DNA of 43,441 nt from VGWB01 sp964480945 (GTDB taxonomy: Bacteria; Bacteroidota; Ignavibacteria; UBA10030). A program made the position numbers and the translations under genes. Location of the stretch: positions 1 to 43,441 of the forward strand of contig CAYZRX010000028.1 of assembly GCA_964480945.1 (NCBI GenBank), read 5' to 3'. The notes beneath the pieces are model-generated. The model saw only the letters and a list, made by a program, of their open reading frames with translations, ran no database searches and was not told the origin of the DNA. This document shows, in pieces, positions 1 through 7,897 of this stretch (positions within the stretch are counted from its first letter, which is position 1; each line of letters starts with the position of its first letter).

Positions 1-22
1 ACCATACGCTCTCCTCGGTCTT

Positions 23-982
23 TCACAGGGATTGATATTCCTTTCCTTCAATCGCCGCTCTCACGAACCCGTCCGCCTTTTCCAGCCGACGTTGAGCTTC
101 CTCCTTTGTGACGTTCGCTTTGATCATCACAAGCGCTGTTTTCACGTGGCCCCCGGCTCGCTCCAAATAGTCGGCCGCTTCTGCATAACTCGCCCCCGTT
201 GTGGTCATCACGACCCGCTTCGCGCGCTCACGAAGCTTCTCATTCGTCATCTGCAGGTCGATCATCATATTCTCATACACCTTCCCAAGACGAATCATCG
301 CGGTCGTGCTGATCATGTTCAGCACGAGCTTCTGCGCCGTTCCCGACTTCATCCTCGTTGACCCCATGATAACCTCTGGGCCGACATCGGGGCAAATTGC
401 CACATCGATGACATCTGCAAGCTCCGTGAATTCCGGCGAATATACACTGCTTCGGGGGTTGGTGGTTACATACAGTGTTTTTGCCCCGCGCTGTTTCGCT
501 CGTTTGACAGCCCCAATGACATAGGGCGTCCGCAGGCTCGCTGCAATTCCGCAGACGACATCTTTGTCGTTTACCCTCACCCGATCGATCTCGCGAGCGC
601 CGTTGGCTTCCTTGTCTTCAGCTCCTTCTTGGGCCTTGAACACAGCAGCGTCCCCGCCAGCAATCAGTCCCCGAACCATGCCCGGGGGCGTTCCGTAGGT
701 GGGCGGGCACTCCACGGCGTCAAGAATTCCCAGTCTGCCGCTCGTTCCGGCGCCAACGTAGAACAGTCGGCCCCCATGCTTGAATGCTCCGACAACAAGC
801 TCAACAGCCTCGCGGATAAATGGTATCTCCGCCTCGACGGCTCGAGCGACTCTCTTGTCTTCACTATTGATCAACGCCAAGATTTGCTCAACCGATCGAG
901 CGTCGATATCCATGCTGGCGGGATTTCGTTGCTCCGTACTGAGACGCGTGAGTTGATCGAACAGTTTCTTTTGGTCACTCAA
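23..982 (-). CDS. murQ: N-acetylmuramic acid 6-phosphate etherase
   Basis: Cytoplasmic lyase of cell-wall recycling: it cleaves the D-lactyl ether of MurNAc-6-phosphate to give GlcNAc-6-phosphate and lactate. The 319-residue product has the family's SIS fold. The sugar-phosphate loop GAGTSGRLG is at residues 77-85, followed by the ECPPTYG segment whose Glu (residue 91) matches the catalytic Glu of E. coli MurQ. The GGDAAVFKAQEGAED segment and the family signature around EVIMGSTRMKSGTAQK are also present. Length is normal for the family. The ATG overlaps the stop of rsmG by 4 nt (979-982), so translation is probably coupled and murQ is the last gene of the mnmE-mnmG-rsmG-murQ run. No anhMurNAc kinase (anmK) or other recycling gene is in the window. 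Only 22 nt follow the stop before the window edge, so no terminator can be judged. Confidence 0.96.
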   Translation of the reverse strand: MSDQKKLFDQLTRLSTEQRNPASMDIDARSVEQILALINSEDKRVARAVEAEIPFIREAVELVVGAFKHGGRLFYVGAGTSGRLGILDAVECPPTYGTPPGMVRGLIAGGDAAVFKAQEGAEDKEANGAREIDRVRVNDKDVVCGIAASLRTPYVIGAVKRAKQRGAKTLYVTTNPRSSVYSPEFTELADVIDVAICPDVGPEVIMGSTRMKSGTAQKLVLNMISTTAMIRLGKVYENMMIDLQMTNEKLRERAKRVVMTTTGASYAEAADYLERAGGHVKTALVMIKANVTKEEAQRRLEKADGFVRAAIEGKEYQSL

Positions 983-1737
983 GGCTGACTCCGCGAGGTG
1001 GTGGTTGCGGTCTGTTCATACTCAACGAGCACAATCTTCTTGTCGCCATTTTCAAATTGATCTGATCCCGCAAGGGTTAGGTCAATTGTCTTGATGGATC
1101 TGACACTGGGAGCATCCCTCACGGAACGTACCTCGTCCTCAAGATTGCCGCCCTTCAGTGCGATGAGCGCGGGCGGCACGACATGTACCATCTGACGCGC
1201 GCCCCCACTACGCTCGCCCACCCGTCCTCGTGCTGTTCTCAAGAAGGGCTTCGACCAGCGCACAAGATCCTTCAGCGGTGCAACCGCGCGGGCGACGACC
1301 ACATCATAGCGCGCGTGATGATCTCTATGCTTTCCAACTTCCTCGGCGCGGCCCCAGATCGTGGAAGCCTTCTTGAGGGAGAGGGACCGCAAGATATCTT
1401 GCACAACGTTGATCTTTTTCTGAGTGGAATCAAGGAACGTTATGACGAGGTCGGGACGGAGAATCTTCAGCGGGACACCTGGAAGCCCCCCGCCGGTGCC
1501 GATGTCAATGATCGAGACCTCTAGCGGCAGGCGGAGTTTGAAGAGAATTGAGACCGAGTGCAAGAGATGGGCATTCCAGAGGTTTTCCTCATCCCTCCTA
1601 GAAATCAAGTTGATCTTCTTGTTCCAGTCGAGCAGGAGCCTCGCAAACTCCTCCAGTTTTGTGATTTGCTCGTCGGTCAGGTCAATACCATTCTGTCTGC
1701 AAACCGTCCTGAACCATATCGATTCTTGCGCGATCAA
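979..1737 (-). CDS. rsmG: 16S rRNA (guanine-N7) methyltransferase RsmG (GidB)
   Basis: SAM-dependent methyltransferase that makes m7G527 (E. coli numbering) in 16S rRNA. The SAM-binding motif DIGTGGGLPGVPLKI is at residues 78-92, the acidic SAM contact FLDS at 101-104, and VARAVAPL at 148-155. The protein is 252 residues, longer than the roughly 210 of E. coli. The excess comes from an Arg/Gly-rich stretch at residues 167-188, inserted just before the usual ALKGG strand, and from a short C-terminal tail. Its place directly after mnmG is the classical gidA-gidB order. In many bacteria parA and parB follow; here murQ does, with a 4-nt overlap. The 54-nt spacer to mnmG carries a parS-like site. 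Confidence 0.95.
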   Translation of the reverse strand: MIAQESIWFRTVCRQNGIDLTDEQITKLEEFARLLLDWNKKINLISRRDEENLWNAHLLHSVSILFKLRLPLEVSIIDIGTGGGLPGVPLKILRPDLVITFLDSTQKKINVVQDILRSLSLKKASTIWGRAEEVGKHRDHHARYDVVVARAVAPLKDLVRWSKPFLRTARGRVGERSGGARQMVHVVPPALIALKGGNLEDEVRSVRDAPSVRSIKTIDLTLAGSDQFENGDKKIVLVEYEQTATTTSRSQP

Positions 1738-1773
1738 CCTGTAACCCGTTGAAAAATAATGACTTGCTGGCTG

Positions 1774-1789
1774 TGTTCCACGTGAAACC
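1774..1789. promoter_or_regulatory. parS-like centromere site 1
   Basis: The 16-mer TGTTCCACGTGAAACC matches the bacterial parS consensus TGTTNCACGTGAAACA at every defined position except the last. It lies in the rsmG-mnmG spacer, about 6.8 kb from the dnaA start, where ParB-binding sites are commonly found. ParB binding itself is inferred. Confidence 0.8.
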
Positions 1790-1791
1790 GG

Positions 1792-3708
1792 CTAGCCTCT
1801 TAGGTGCACCATGAGGACTGAAATGTCGGCAGGTGTAACACCGCTGATCCTGGTTGCCTGCCCAAGTGATTCGGGCTTTACTTTCCTTAGCTTCTCTTTC
1901 CCCTCCGTCGAGAGGGCTTTGATATGGCCGTAGTCGAGGTCAAGCGGAATTGCTCGCTCCTCAAACTTTTCAAACTTTGTGATCTCCTCAACTTGCCGCC
2001 GAATGTACCCCTCATACTTCAACTCGATCTCCACCTGCTCAAGTATTTCGCGTTTGAGCTTTTCATCCGACAGCGAGAGGATCGACCGCATAGCCGGCTC
2101 GGAACTGACCGAATCGACTTTGATCAAGCCCAACAGGCTCCCGCCGGGCCGCTTCAAGAGTTTTGACAGCTTCTCCCTCTCAGCAATCCGCTCGTTTGAA
2201 GTTTCCTCAAGATACGCATTCGCGTGCTGTGGCGAAATTGAATGTTCATCAGCGAAGCGCACCGCGCGCGCGACAAGCTCTTCCTTCTTCTTCAACCTCT
2301 CGAACATGCCAGTCTCGACCAGGCCTAATGATCGACCCTTCGCCATCAACCTCCGGTCGGCGTTGTCCTGGCGGAGTAGAAGTCGGTGCTCAGCCCTTGA
2401 TGTAAACATCCTGTACGGTTCGTCTGTACTCTTGTTTACTAGGTCATCTATGAGTACGCCGATGTACGCGTCCGATCTTCTGAGGACCAATGGCTCCTTG
2501 CGTTGGCATTTCAGCGCTGCGTTAATGCCTGCGATCAGACCCTGCGCCGCAGCTTCCTCGTAGCCCGAAGTGCCGTTGATCTGGCCGGCAAAGAAAAGGC
2601 CGTCTACAAGCTTTGTCTCCAAACTGAGCTTCACTTGGTGCGGAGGAAAGAAGTCATACTCGACTGCATAGCCCGGTCTCAGCATCTCCACATTCTCCAA
2701 CCCCCGGACAGATCTCAAGCCTTCGTATTGAATCTCCTCGGGCAAGCTTGTGGAGAACCCGTTCACATAAACTACATTTGTGTCATACCCCTCCGGCTCC
2801 AAGAATATTTGATGGTGCTCCTTCTCTTCAAACCTCACAATCTTGTCTTCGATGGAAGGGCAGTACCGCGGACCAACGCCTTTGATCACGCCCATGAAGA
2901 GGGGCGACCGATTGAAGCCTTTACGCAAGATAGCATGTGTCTGATGATTCGTGTGGGTCAAGTACATTGGAATCAGCTCGTTGCTGATTGCCGGGGTAGA
3001 GAAGGAGAATGGTTGGGGCGGGTCATCACTTTCTTGCTTCTCCAGTTTTGAGAAATCTATGCTGTTCTTGTCTATTCTCGGCGGCGTACCCGTCTTTAGC
3101 CTCCCGCTGGTGAAGCCAAGCGTCTCCAGATTCTCCGTAAGGCCCTTCGAGGCCGGTTCGCCAAACCGCCCCCCTTCTCTGTTTCTCAGCCCTGTGTGCA
3201 TGAGACCGCGCAAGAACGTTCCCGCACTCAAGACAACGCACTGGCACTGAAGGGTCAAGCCCGCTGCCGTCACAACCCCGCTGATACGCTTCCGACCGGT
3301 AGCGTTGCCCGGCTCGGTCATGATGTCTTGAAGTGAGTCCTCAAGAATCTGAATCCCGGGTTGCGTTTCAATCCGACGCTGCGCTTCTTTGGAGTACCAT
3401 TCGCGGTCACTCTGACATCGAGGGGACCACACGGCAGGACCTTTTGACCGGTTTAACATTCGGAATTGGACGCCCGTCGCGTCAGCAATCTTTCCCATTT
3501 CCCCGCCAAGGGCGTCGATCTCCCGAACGAGGTGGCCCTTCGCCGTGCCCCCAATTGCCGGATTGCACGACATCCGACCGATGGCTCTTCTGTCCATCGT
3601 AATCATCAGGACGGCGCACCCCAGCCGACTTGCAGCCAGGGACGCCTCTACGCCGGCGTGACCTCCGCCAACAACTACAATGTCGAAATATCTTCCGGTT
3701 TTTGCCAT
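1792..3708 (-). CDS. mnmG: tRNA uridine-5-carboxymethylaminomethyl synthesis enzyme MnmG (GidA)
   Basis: FAD-dependent partner of MnmE; the complex installs the carboxymethylaminomethyl group on U34 of tRNAs that read two-codon boxes. The product is 638 residues, normal for the long form. The N-terminal dinucleotide-binding motif VVVGGGHAGVEA is at about residues 11-22. It is followed by the family signatures MSCNPAIGGTAKGHLVREID, GRLKTGTPPRID and FFAGQINGTSGYEEAAAQG. The C-terminal helical domain that binds MnmE and tRNA is complete. The gene sits between mnmE (36 nt upstream) and rsmG (54 nt downstream), and both spacers contain a parS-like site. Confidence 0.97.
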   Translation of the reverse strand: MAKTGRYFDIVVVGGGHAGVEASLAASRLGCAVLMITMDRRAIGRMSCNPAIGGTAKGHLVREIDALGGEMGKIADATGVQFRMLNRSKGPAVWSPRCQSDREWYSKEAQRRIETQPGIQILEDSLQDIMTEPGNATGRKRISGVVTAAGLTLQCQCVVLSAGTFLRGLMHTGLRNREGGRFGEPASKGLTENLETLGFTSGRLKTGTPPRIDKNSIDFSKLEKQESDDPPQPFSFSTPAISNELIPMYLTHTNHQTHAILRKGFNRSPLFMGVIKGVGPRYCPSIEDKIVRFEEKEHHQIFLEPEGYDTNVVYVNGFSTSLPEEIQYEGLRSVRGLENVEMLRPGYAVEYDFFPPHQVKLSLETKLVDGLFFAGQINGTSGYEEAAAQGLIAGINAALKCQRKEPLVLRRSDAYIGVLIDDLVNKSTDEPYRMFTSRAEHRLLLRQDNADRRLMAKGRSLGLVETGMFERLKKKEELVARAVRFADEHSISPQHANAYLEETSNERIAEREKLSKLLKRPGGSLLGLIKVDSVSSEPAMRSILSLSDEKLKREILEQVEIELKYEGYIRRQVEEITKFEKFEERAIPLDLDYGHIKALSTEGKEKLRKVKPESLGQATRISGVTPADISVLMVHLRG

Positions 3709-3719
3709 AGTGGCAATCG

Positions 3720-3735
3720 TGTTTCACGTGGAACC
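3720..3735. promoter_or_regulatory. parS-like centromere site 2
   Basis: Read on the minus strand, this is GGTTCCACGTGAAACA, which differs from the parS consensus TGTTNCACGTGAAACA only at the first base. It fills most of the 36-nt mnmE-mnmG spacer. With the site at 1774-1789 it brackets mnmG, about 1.95 kb apart. Confidence 0.8.
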
Positions 3736-3744
3736 AAGCTGTGT

Positions 3745-5157
3745 CTACTTTCCTATACAAAACTTGGAGAATATATCATTCAGAATATCGTCTGTTGTAA
3801 CTGCACCCGTGATAAGACCGAGGTGGTCGAGCGCTCGGCGGAGGTCCAAAACGATGAATTCGCCGCTTTGGCGTCGGGCCAAAGAATCTAGGGCAAGCTC
3901 AAGTGACTCTTTCGCTGCAAGTAGAGCAGATTGATGCCGAGCGCTGGTTATCGTGGCGCCGCCCTCCCCAGAATTCCCCTTCCCCGACAACGCGGTCCTA
4001 GCGAGAAGCGACTTCAGTTCGTCCAGCCCAACCATTGTCTTGGCCGAAATCGCGATAGCCGGAGACCCGGGAAGCAGCTCTTGAGTCTTGGACACGAGTT
4101 TGTCGTTCAGGTCAGCGAGGTCAAGTTTATTGAACACCCGCAAGCATGGTGCTCGGCTAGCCTGAATTCCAGACGCAAGTCTGTTCACGTAGGCTTCTTC
4201 TGCTGCAGAAAGGTCTCGCGAGCAATCGAACATAAGCAAGAGCACGTCCGAGTTGAAGAGCTCGCTCTCGGAGCGCCTCACACCTTCTATCTCTACGGGA
4301 TCCGTTGTTTCCCTTAAACCGGCTGTGTCGGTAATACTAAACAACGCGCCTTCGAGAATCACCGACTCCTCGATGATGTCACGCGTGGTCCCCGGTATAT
4401 CTGTTACAATCGCTCGATCCTGCATGAGAAGGGCGTTGAGCAAGCTAGATTTGCCAACATTCGGTGCTCCGGCCAGCACAACTCTTACCCCTTCTCGATA
4501 GATCCGCCCGGTCTCGTATGAAGCGAGAAGTCTTTCAATTTCAGAGATCGTGCTCCTGATCTGTGAATCCAGCGTGGACTTCTCCGCGAACTCGTACCCA
4601 TCCTCAGCAAAGTCAAGTTCCAACTCGAGTGAGCCTATCAACTTGACCAGTTGATCTCTGATCGAGTTGATCTCCTTTGAGAGGATACCCTGGAGTTGAT
4701 GAACGGATGACCGATGACCGGCCTCCGATCTCGTCCGAATCAGGTCCGCCACCGCCTCAGCCTGAGCAAGGTCCATTTTGCCGTTCAAGAAGGCTCGCCT
4801 AGTGAATTCCCCTGGCTGGGCCGCCCGAGCTCCGGCGTTAATAGTTGCTTCTAGCAACTTCCGGGTGACAAACGCACCCCCGTGGCAGCTCAACTCTACC
4901 ACATCCTCACCTGTGTACGAGTGTGGCGCTCTGAACACGAGGGCAATGACATCGTCGATTAGCTGGCCCGAATGGTCAACAAAGTCACCGTGGTGGGCAC
5001 TGTGTGATGGCACGCCCCCCAGCTTGTCCTTTCCCCTGAAGCCTTTCGCCGCGATGAGAATGGCCTCGGGACCGCTGAGTCGGATCACAGAAATGCTGCC
5101 TTCACCCGCCGGGGTCGCGATTGCTGCGATTGTATCGGTTTCATACACCAGCGACAC
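3745..5157 (-). CDS. mnmE: tRNA modification GTPase MnmE (TrmE)
   Basis: GTPase and tetrahydrofolate-binding partner of MnmG in wobble-uridine modification. The product is 470 residues. The N-terminal formyl-THF-binding domain begins ETDTIAAIATPAGEGSISVIRLSG. A central helical domain contains the inserted Ras-like G domain, with GAPNVGKSS (G1), IPGTTRD (G2), DTAGLRE (G3) and NKLD (G4). The C-terminus ends in FCIGK, carrying the Cys of the diagnostic CxGK motif. Translation appears to start at a GTG; a purine-rich GGAGAGAGGGG lies upstream at useful spacing, and no ATG gives a better N-terminus. The promoter is probably at 5194-5222, making this the first gene of the mnmE-mnmG-rsmG-murQ transcript. 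Confidence 0.96.
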   Translation of the reverse strand: MSLVYETDTIAAIATPAGEGSISVIRLSGPEAILIAAKGFRGKDKLGGVPSHSAHHGDFVDHSGQLIDDVIALVFRAPHSYTGEDVVELSCHGGAFVTRKLLEATINAGARAAQPGEFTRRAFLNGKMDLAQAEAVADLIRTRSEAGHRSSVHQLQGILSKEINSIRDQLVKLIGSLELELDFAEDGYEFAEKSTLDSQIRSTISEIERLLASYETGRIYREGVRVVLAGAPNVGKSSLLNALLMQDRAIVTDIPGTTRDIIEESVILEGALFSITDTAGLRETTDPVEIEGVRRSESELFNSDVLLLMFDCSRDLSAAEEAYVNRLASGIQASRAPCLRVFNKLDLADLNDKLVSKTQELLPGSPAIAISAKTMVGLDELKSLLARTALSGKGNSGEGGATITSARHQSALLAAKESLELALDSLARRQSGEFIVLDLRRALDHLGLITGAVTTDDILNDIFSKFCIGK

Positions 5158-5193
5158 GATTGTGCCCCTCTCTCCTTGCCAAAACGGAGCGCT

Positions 5194-5222
5194 AATGTAC
5201 GAAATCGCCGACCGATTTACAA
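5194..5222 (-). promoter_or_regulatory. candidate sigma-70 promoter for mnmE operon
   Basis: On the minus strand TTGTAA (5217-5222) is followed after exactly 17 nt by TACATT (5194-5199), about 37 nt ahead of the mnmE GTG. Its position between the yidC terminator and mnmE supports it. Found by eye, with no transcript evidence. Confidence 0.5.
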
Positions 5223-5239
5223 ACCGATCGATAGAGATG

Positions 5240-5268
5240 AAAAACCCCGCTCAGTATTGAGCGGGGTT
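5240..5268 (-). terminator. intrinsic terminator after yidC
   Basis: A perfect 11-bp stem (5243-5253 with 5258-5268, core CCCCGCTCA) closes a 4-nt loop. It runs straight into five T residues in the minus-strand direction. It starts about 25 nt past the yidC stop and separates the rpmH-yidC transcript from mnmE. Confidence 0.9.
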
Positions 5269-5293
5269 GGTTGTGCTGAAGCTGGCAGGAGGT

Positions 5294-7078
5294 CTATTTC
5301 TTCAACCGGGGAAGGTCTTTGGTGATCTTCCCGAAAACGCCGCCGCGGTTCTTCTTCTTTGGCTCAACCTTGCGCAGGGGTTCTTCGCCCGCCTGTCGGT
5401 TGATCATAATTTGTTGCCCAATTGAGAGGATGTTGAAGACGAAGTAATACAAATTCAAGCCCGCGGGAAAGCCGTTGAAAAGGAGCGTCATCAGGATTGG
5501 CATCATCCAGACCATTGTCTTCTGGCGCGGATCCTTCACACTCATCTTTTGTTGGATGAACATCGTCACCCCCATCAGGAGCGCCAGCCCGCTGATCTCC
5601 CTGACACCGAAGAACGGGATCTCAAATGGAAGGGTTGCGATCCTATCGGGGATCGAAAGGTCGGTTATCCACCAGACAAAGTTGGCCTGACGAAGTTCAA
5701 TCGTTGCTCGGAAGACATTATAGAGCGCTATCAGGATTGGGAATTGCAGCAGAAGCGGAAGGCACCCGCCAGCAGGATTGACGCCGTACTCCTTGTACAA
5801 ATTCATAATCTGCTGGTTCATCTTCTGGGGCTCGTCTTTGTACTTCTCCCGGATTTCGGTCATAAGGGGCTGAAGCGCCTGCATTTTCTTCATGGAGCGC
5901 ATGCTGCTTCGGGTCAGCGGGTGCAGGGCGATCTTAATGATCACCGAAAAAATGATAATCACCAGCCCCCAGTTCGGCACGAGATAGTGTATTCCGCTCA
6001 TCAACGGCATCATGATGTATTCGGAGATCGGCCGAATCAACCATGTCCACCCGAGACTAACAATCTTTTCAAGGCCTATGCCATATGATTTGAGCAGGTC
6101 GTAATCAATCGGACCCAGGAAGACTTGAAAGCTACTCACTTCGCTTGCCCCACCCTTGAACGGCATCGCGACCGCAATCGAATACTTCTCGATTACCCCT
6201 TTGTCCGGGGCATGTTGCCGTGTGCCCTCAAGATAGGCCCCCTCGCTCGTTCCCTGTTTTGGTATTAGGGCGAGCGCGAAATACTTCGTGCGCATTGCGA
6301 CCCAATCGACGACGCCAGAGATTTCCTTCTTTGGGCTCTCGTCAAAACTTGTCGCGTCAAGCTCGGTCAACTCTTTGCCGGCATAGGCATACGCGGACGC
6401 GAAGCTCGACTCATCCACGCTGTTGTGCTCTGCATACCGCAGCCCGCTTTCCCAAATCACCTGGTATTCATAATTTGCGATGACGCCTGCCATATTCGTC
6501 AGCCTGAACTCCACGCCAACGCCGTACTCACCGTTCTTGAAGAGAAGGTGTTTCACCAGCTGGCCTCCTGTGGTCGTCGCCACCGTGAGGTCAAGGCTGA
6601 ACTCTTCATCGCCCATAAGTTTGATCACTTTTTGACTGGTATGGGGCATCTCAAAGTATAGGGCCCTCGTGTCAATCAGTCGGCCATCTGACGTCGTGAA
6701 CAGGAGGCTGAGATCGCCTCCCCGTTCATAGTCTACAAGCTCCACGGGCCTTCCATCCCAGGTGTTATATTTTCCTAGCACCCACGTCTTAATGAGGCCG
6801 CCTTTCGTCGTTATTTCGGCGGTAAAGAGGTCTGTCTCGATCGTCAGAAGTTTCTCCCGTCCAACGTCTCGACCGCGAAAGAACTTTCCCAACGGATTTG
6901 GTGTGCTTACGCTTTTTGCCTGCTCTGGTGCTTTGTGTACCACCGTGTCCCGAGCCTGCGTCTGCGTGGGCACCTCCTTTTGGGGCGGCTGCTGCGTTTG
7001 ACGTGGCGCGTTAAGCCACATCCACGCTATCAGGAGAGCAAAAATCAACACATATCCAAGAACTGACTGACGATCCAT
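5294..7078 (-). CDS. yidC: membrane protein insertase YidC
   Basis: Inner-membrane insertase/chaperone that works alone or with SecYEG. At 594 residues it is the Gram-negative form. TM1 is at residues 5-20 (VLGYVLIFALLIAWMWL). A large periplasmic beta-sandwich domain follows at about 60-340. The conserved insertase core starts near LGWTWLIRPISEYIMM and includes the cytoplasmic helical hairpin (MKKMQALQPLMTEIREKYKD), NPAGGCLPLLLQFPILIALY and the C-terminal TM pair, ending in a basic tail. The periplasmic domain supports an outer-membrane-bearing host. It is the last gene of rpmH-rnpA-yidD-yidC and ends at a strong terminator. No jag/khpB gene lies between it and mnmE. Confidence 0.97.
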   Translation of the reverse strand: MDRQSVLGYVLIFALLIAWMWLNAPRQTQQPPQKEVPTQTQARDTVVHKAPEQAKSVSTPNPLGKFFRGRDVGREKLLTIETDLFTAEITTKGGLIKTWVLGKYNTWDGRPVELVDYERGGDLSLLFTTSDGRLIDTRALYFEMPHTSQKVIKLMGDEEFSLDLTVATTTGGQLVKHLLFKNGEYGVGVEFRLTNMAGVIANYEYQVIWESGLRYAEHNSVDESSFASAYAYAGKELTELDATSFDESPKKEISGVVDWVAMRTKYFALALIPKQGTSEGAYLEGTRQHAPDKGVIEKYSIAVAMPFKGGASEVSSFQVFLGPIDYDLLKSYGIGLEKIVSLGWTWLIRPISEYIMMPLMSGIHYLVPNWGLVIIIFSVIIKIALHPLTRSSMRSMKKMQALQPLMTEIREKYKDEPQKMNQQIMNLYKEYGVNPAGGCLPLLLQFPILIALYNVFRATIELRQANFVWWITDLSIPDRIATLPFEIPFFGVREISGLALLMGVTMFIQQKMSVKDPRQKTMVWMMPILMTLLFNGFPAGLNLYYFVFNILSIGQQIMINRQAGEEPLRKVEPKKKNRGGVFGKITKDLPRLKK

Positions 7079-7114
7079 TGAATGCCCTGCGATCAGTTTT
7101 TGTCAGAACCAGTA

Positions 7115-7330
7115 TTACGGAACCGGGTCATAGCCACCAGTTTTATGAAAGGGGTGGCACCTCAAGATCCTCCTCATTGAAAGTAGGGTTCCTCGGAGGC
7201 TTCCATGTTTTTGGATTGCCTCAACCGCATACTCAGAGCAGGAGGGAAAGAAGCGACAATGGTTAAATGGAAGGAGTGGAGAAAGAACCGCCTGATAAGA
7301 ACGAACCACAAAAATGAGCACAAACCTCAT
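7115..7330 (-). CDS. yidD: membrane protein insertion efficiency factor YidD
   Basis: Small inner-membrane-associated protein of 71 residues that helps YidC-dependent insertion. It shows the whole family core: YQAVLSPL, then CRFFPSCSEYAVEAI with its paired Cys, then RILRCHPFHKTGGYDPVP at the C-terminus. It lies 9 nt after rnpA and 36 nt before yidC, the classical order. The ATG at 7330 gives the standard N-terminal amphipathic helix. Confidence 0.95.
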   Translation of the reverse strand: MRFVLIFVVRSYQAVLSPLLPFNHCRFFPSCSEYAVEAIQKHGSLRGTLLSMRRILRCHPFHKTGGYDPVP

Positions 7331-7339
7331 GGAAATCCC

Positions 7340-7735
7340 TTACAGTTCTTCCTGCAGCTTGGTGAGCAGTTCGATCATAGAGCGTTCGACAACTCCGTAA
7401 CCTGTGGTCTTTGCCCGCGCGGACGCGCCGGGCAAACACATAAATACGGCTTTCAGCGAACTTTTTCCCGGCTTTGCACCAGCGATGAGAATTGTCTTGT
7501 TTGTTCGATATGCCTCCCTCATGAGGCGCCGAAGCCGGTTACGAGGCGAGGAACCTTGAACGCTCCTGCTAACGGCAAACCCAACTTTGATTCCCGCTTT
7601 CTCCTGATCGCCCGGCAGGAAGAAGCAACGAAGAACTCCCGACTGGAATGCCTTGCCTTTGGAAAGGACAGTGGAGAAGGACTGGTGACCCCGGAGGATC
7701 TCGTTCTTGCGCAACGTCCGGCGCAATGATGTCAC
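7340..7735 (-). CDS. rnpA: ribonuclease P protein component
   Basis: Protein subunit of RNase P, which helps the catalytic RNA bind pre-tRNA leaders. The product is 131 residues and strongly basic. It has the family start (LRKNEILRGHQSFSTVL) and the RNR signature RNRLRRLMREAYR at about residues 66-78, the helix that contacts the RNA. It follows rpmH by 15 nt and precedes yidD by 9 nt. Confidence 0.95.
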   Translation of the reverse strand: MTSLRRTLRKNEILRGHQSFSTVLSKGKAFQSGVLRCFFLPGDQEKAGIKVGFAVSRSVQGSSPRNRLRRLMREAYRTNKTILIAGAKPGKSSLKAVFMCLPGASARAKTTGYGVVERSMIELLTKLQEEL

Positions 7736-7750
7736 CGCTCGGTTGTTGAG

Positions 7751-7897
7751 CTACCTCGGAGAACCCACTGTCAGGTGCCGCCGCCCCTTCGCGCGTCGAC
7801 GAGCGAGCACTTTTCGGCCGTTCCGCGTCGCCATCCGGGCTCTGAACCCGTGGGTGTTCTTGCGTTTGCGATTATGGGGTTGAAAGGTTCGTTTCAT
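7751..7897 (-). CDS. rpmH: 50S ribosomal protein L34
   Basis: Translating the minus strand from the ATG at 7897 to the TAG at 7751 gives 48 residues starting MKRTFQPHNRKRKNTHGFRA and continuing with the universal RMATRNGRKVLARRRAKGRR block. This is bacterial L34, with a slightly extended C-terminus (HLTVGSPR). First gene of the leftward rpmH-rnpA-yidD-yidC operon, adjacent to the presumed origin. Confidence 0.97.
   Translation of the reverse strand: MKRTFQPHNRKRKNTHGFRARMATRNGRKVLARRRAKGRRHLTVGSPR

Noticed and set aside
143..148. CACGTG inside murQ as a third parS site
   Set aside because: Only the central hexamer matches; the flanking bases do not fit the consensus.
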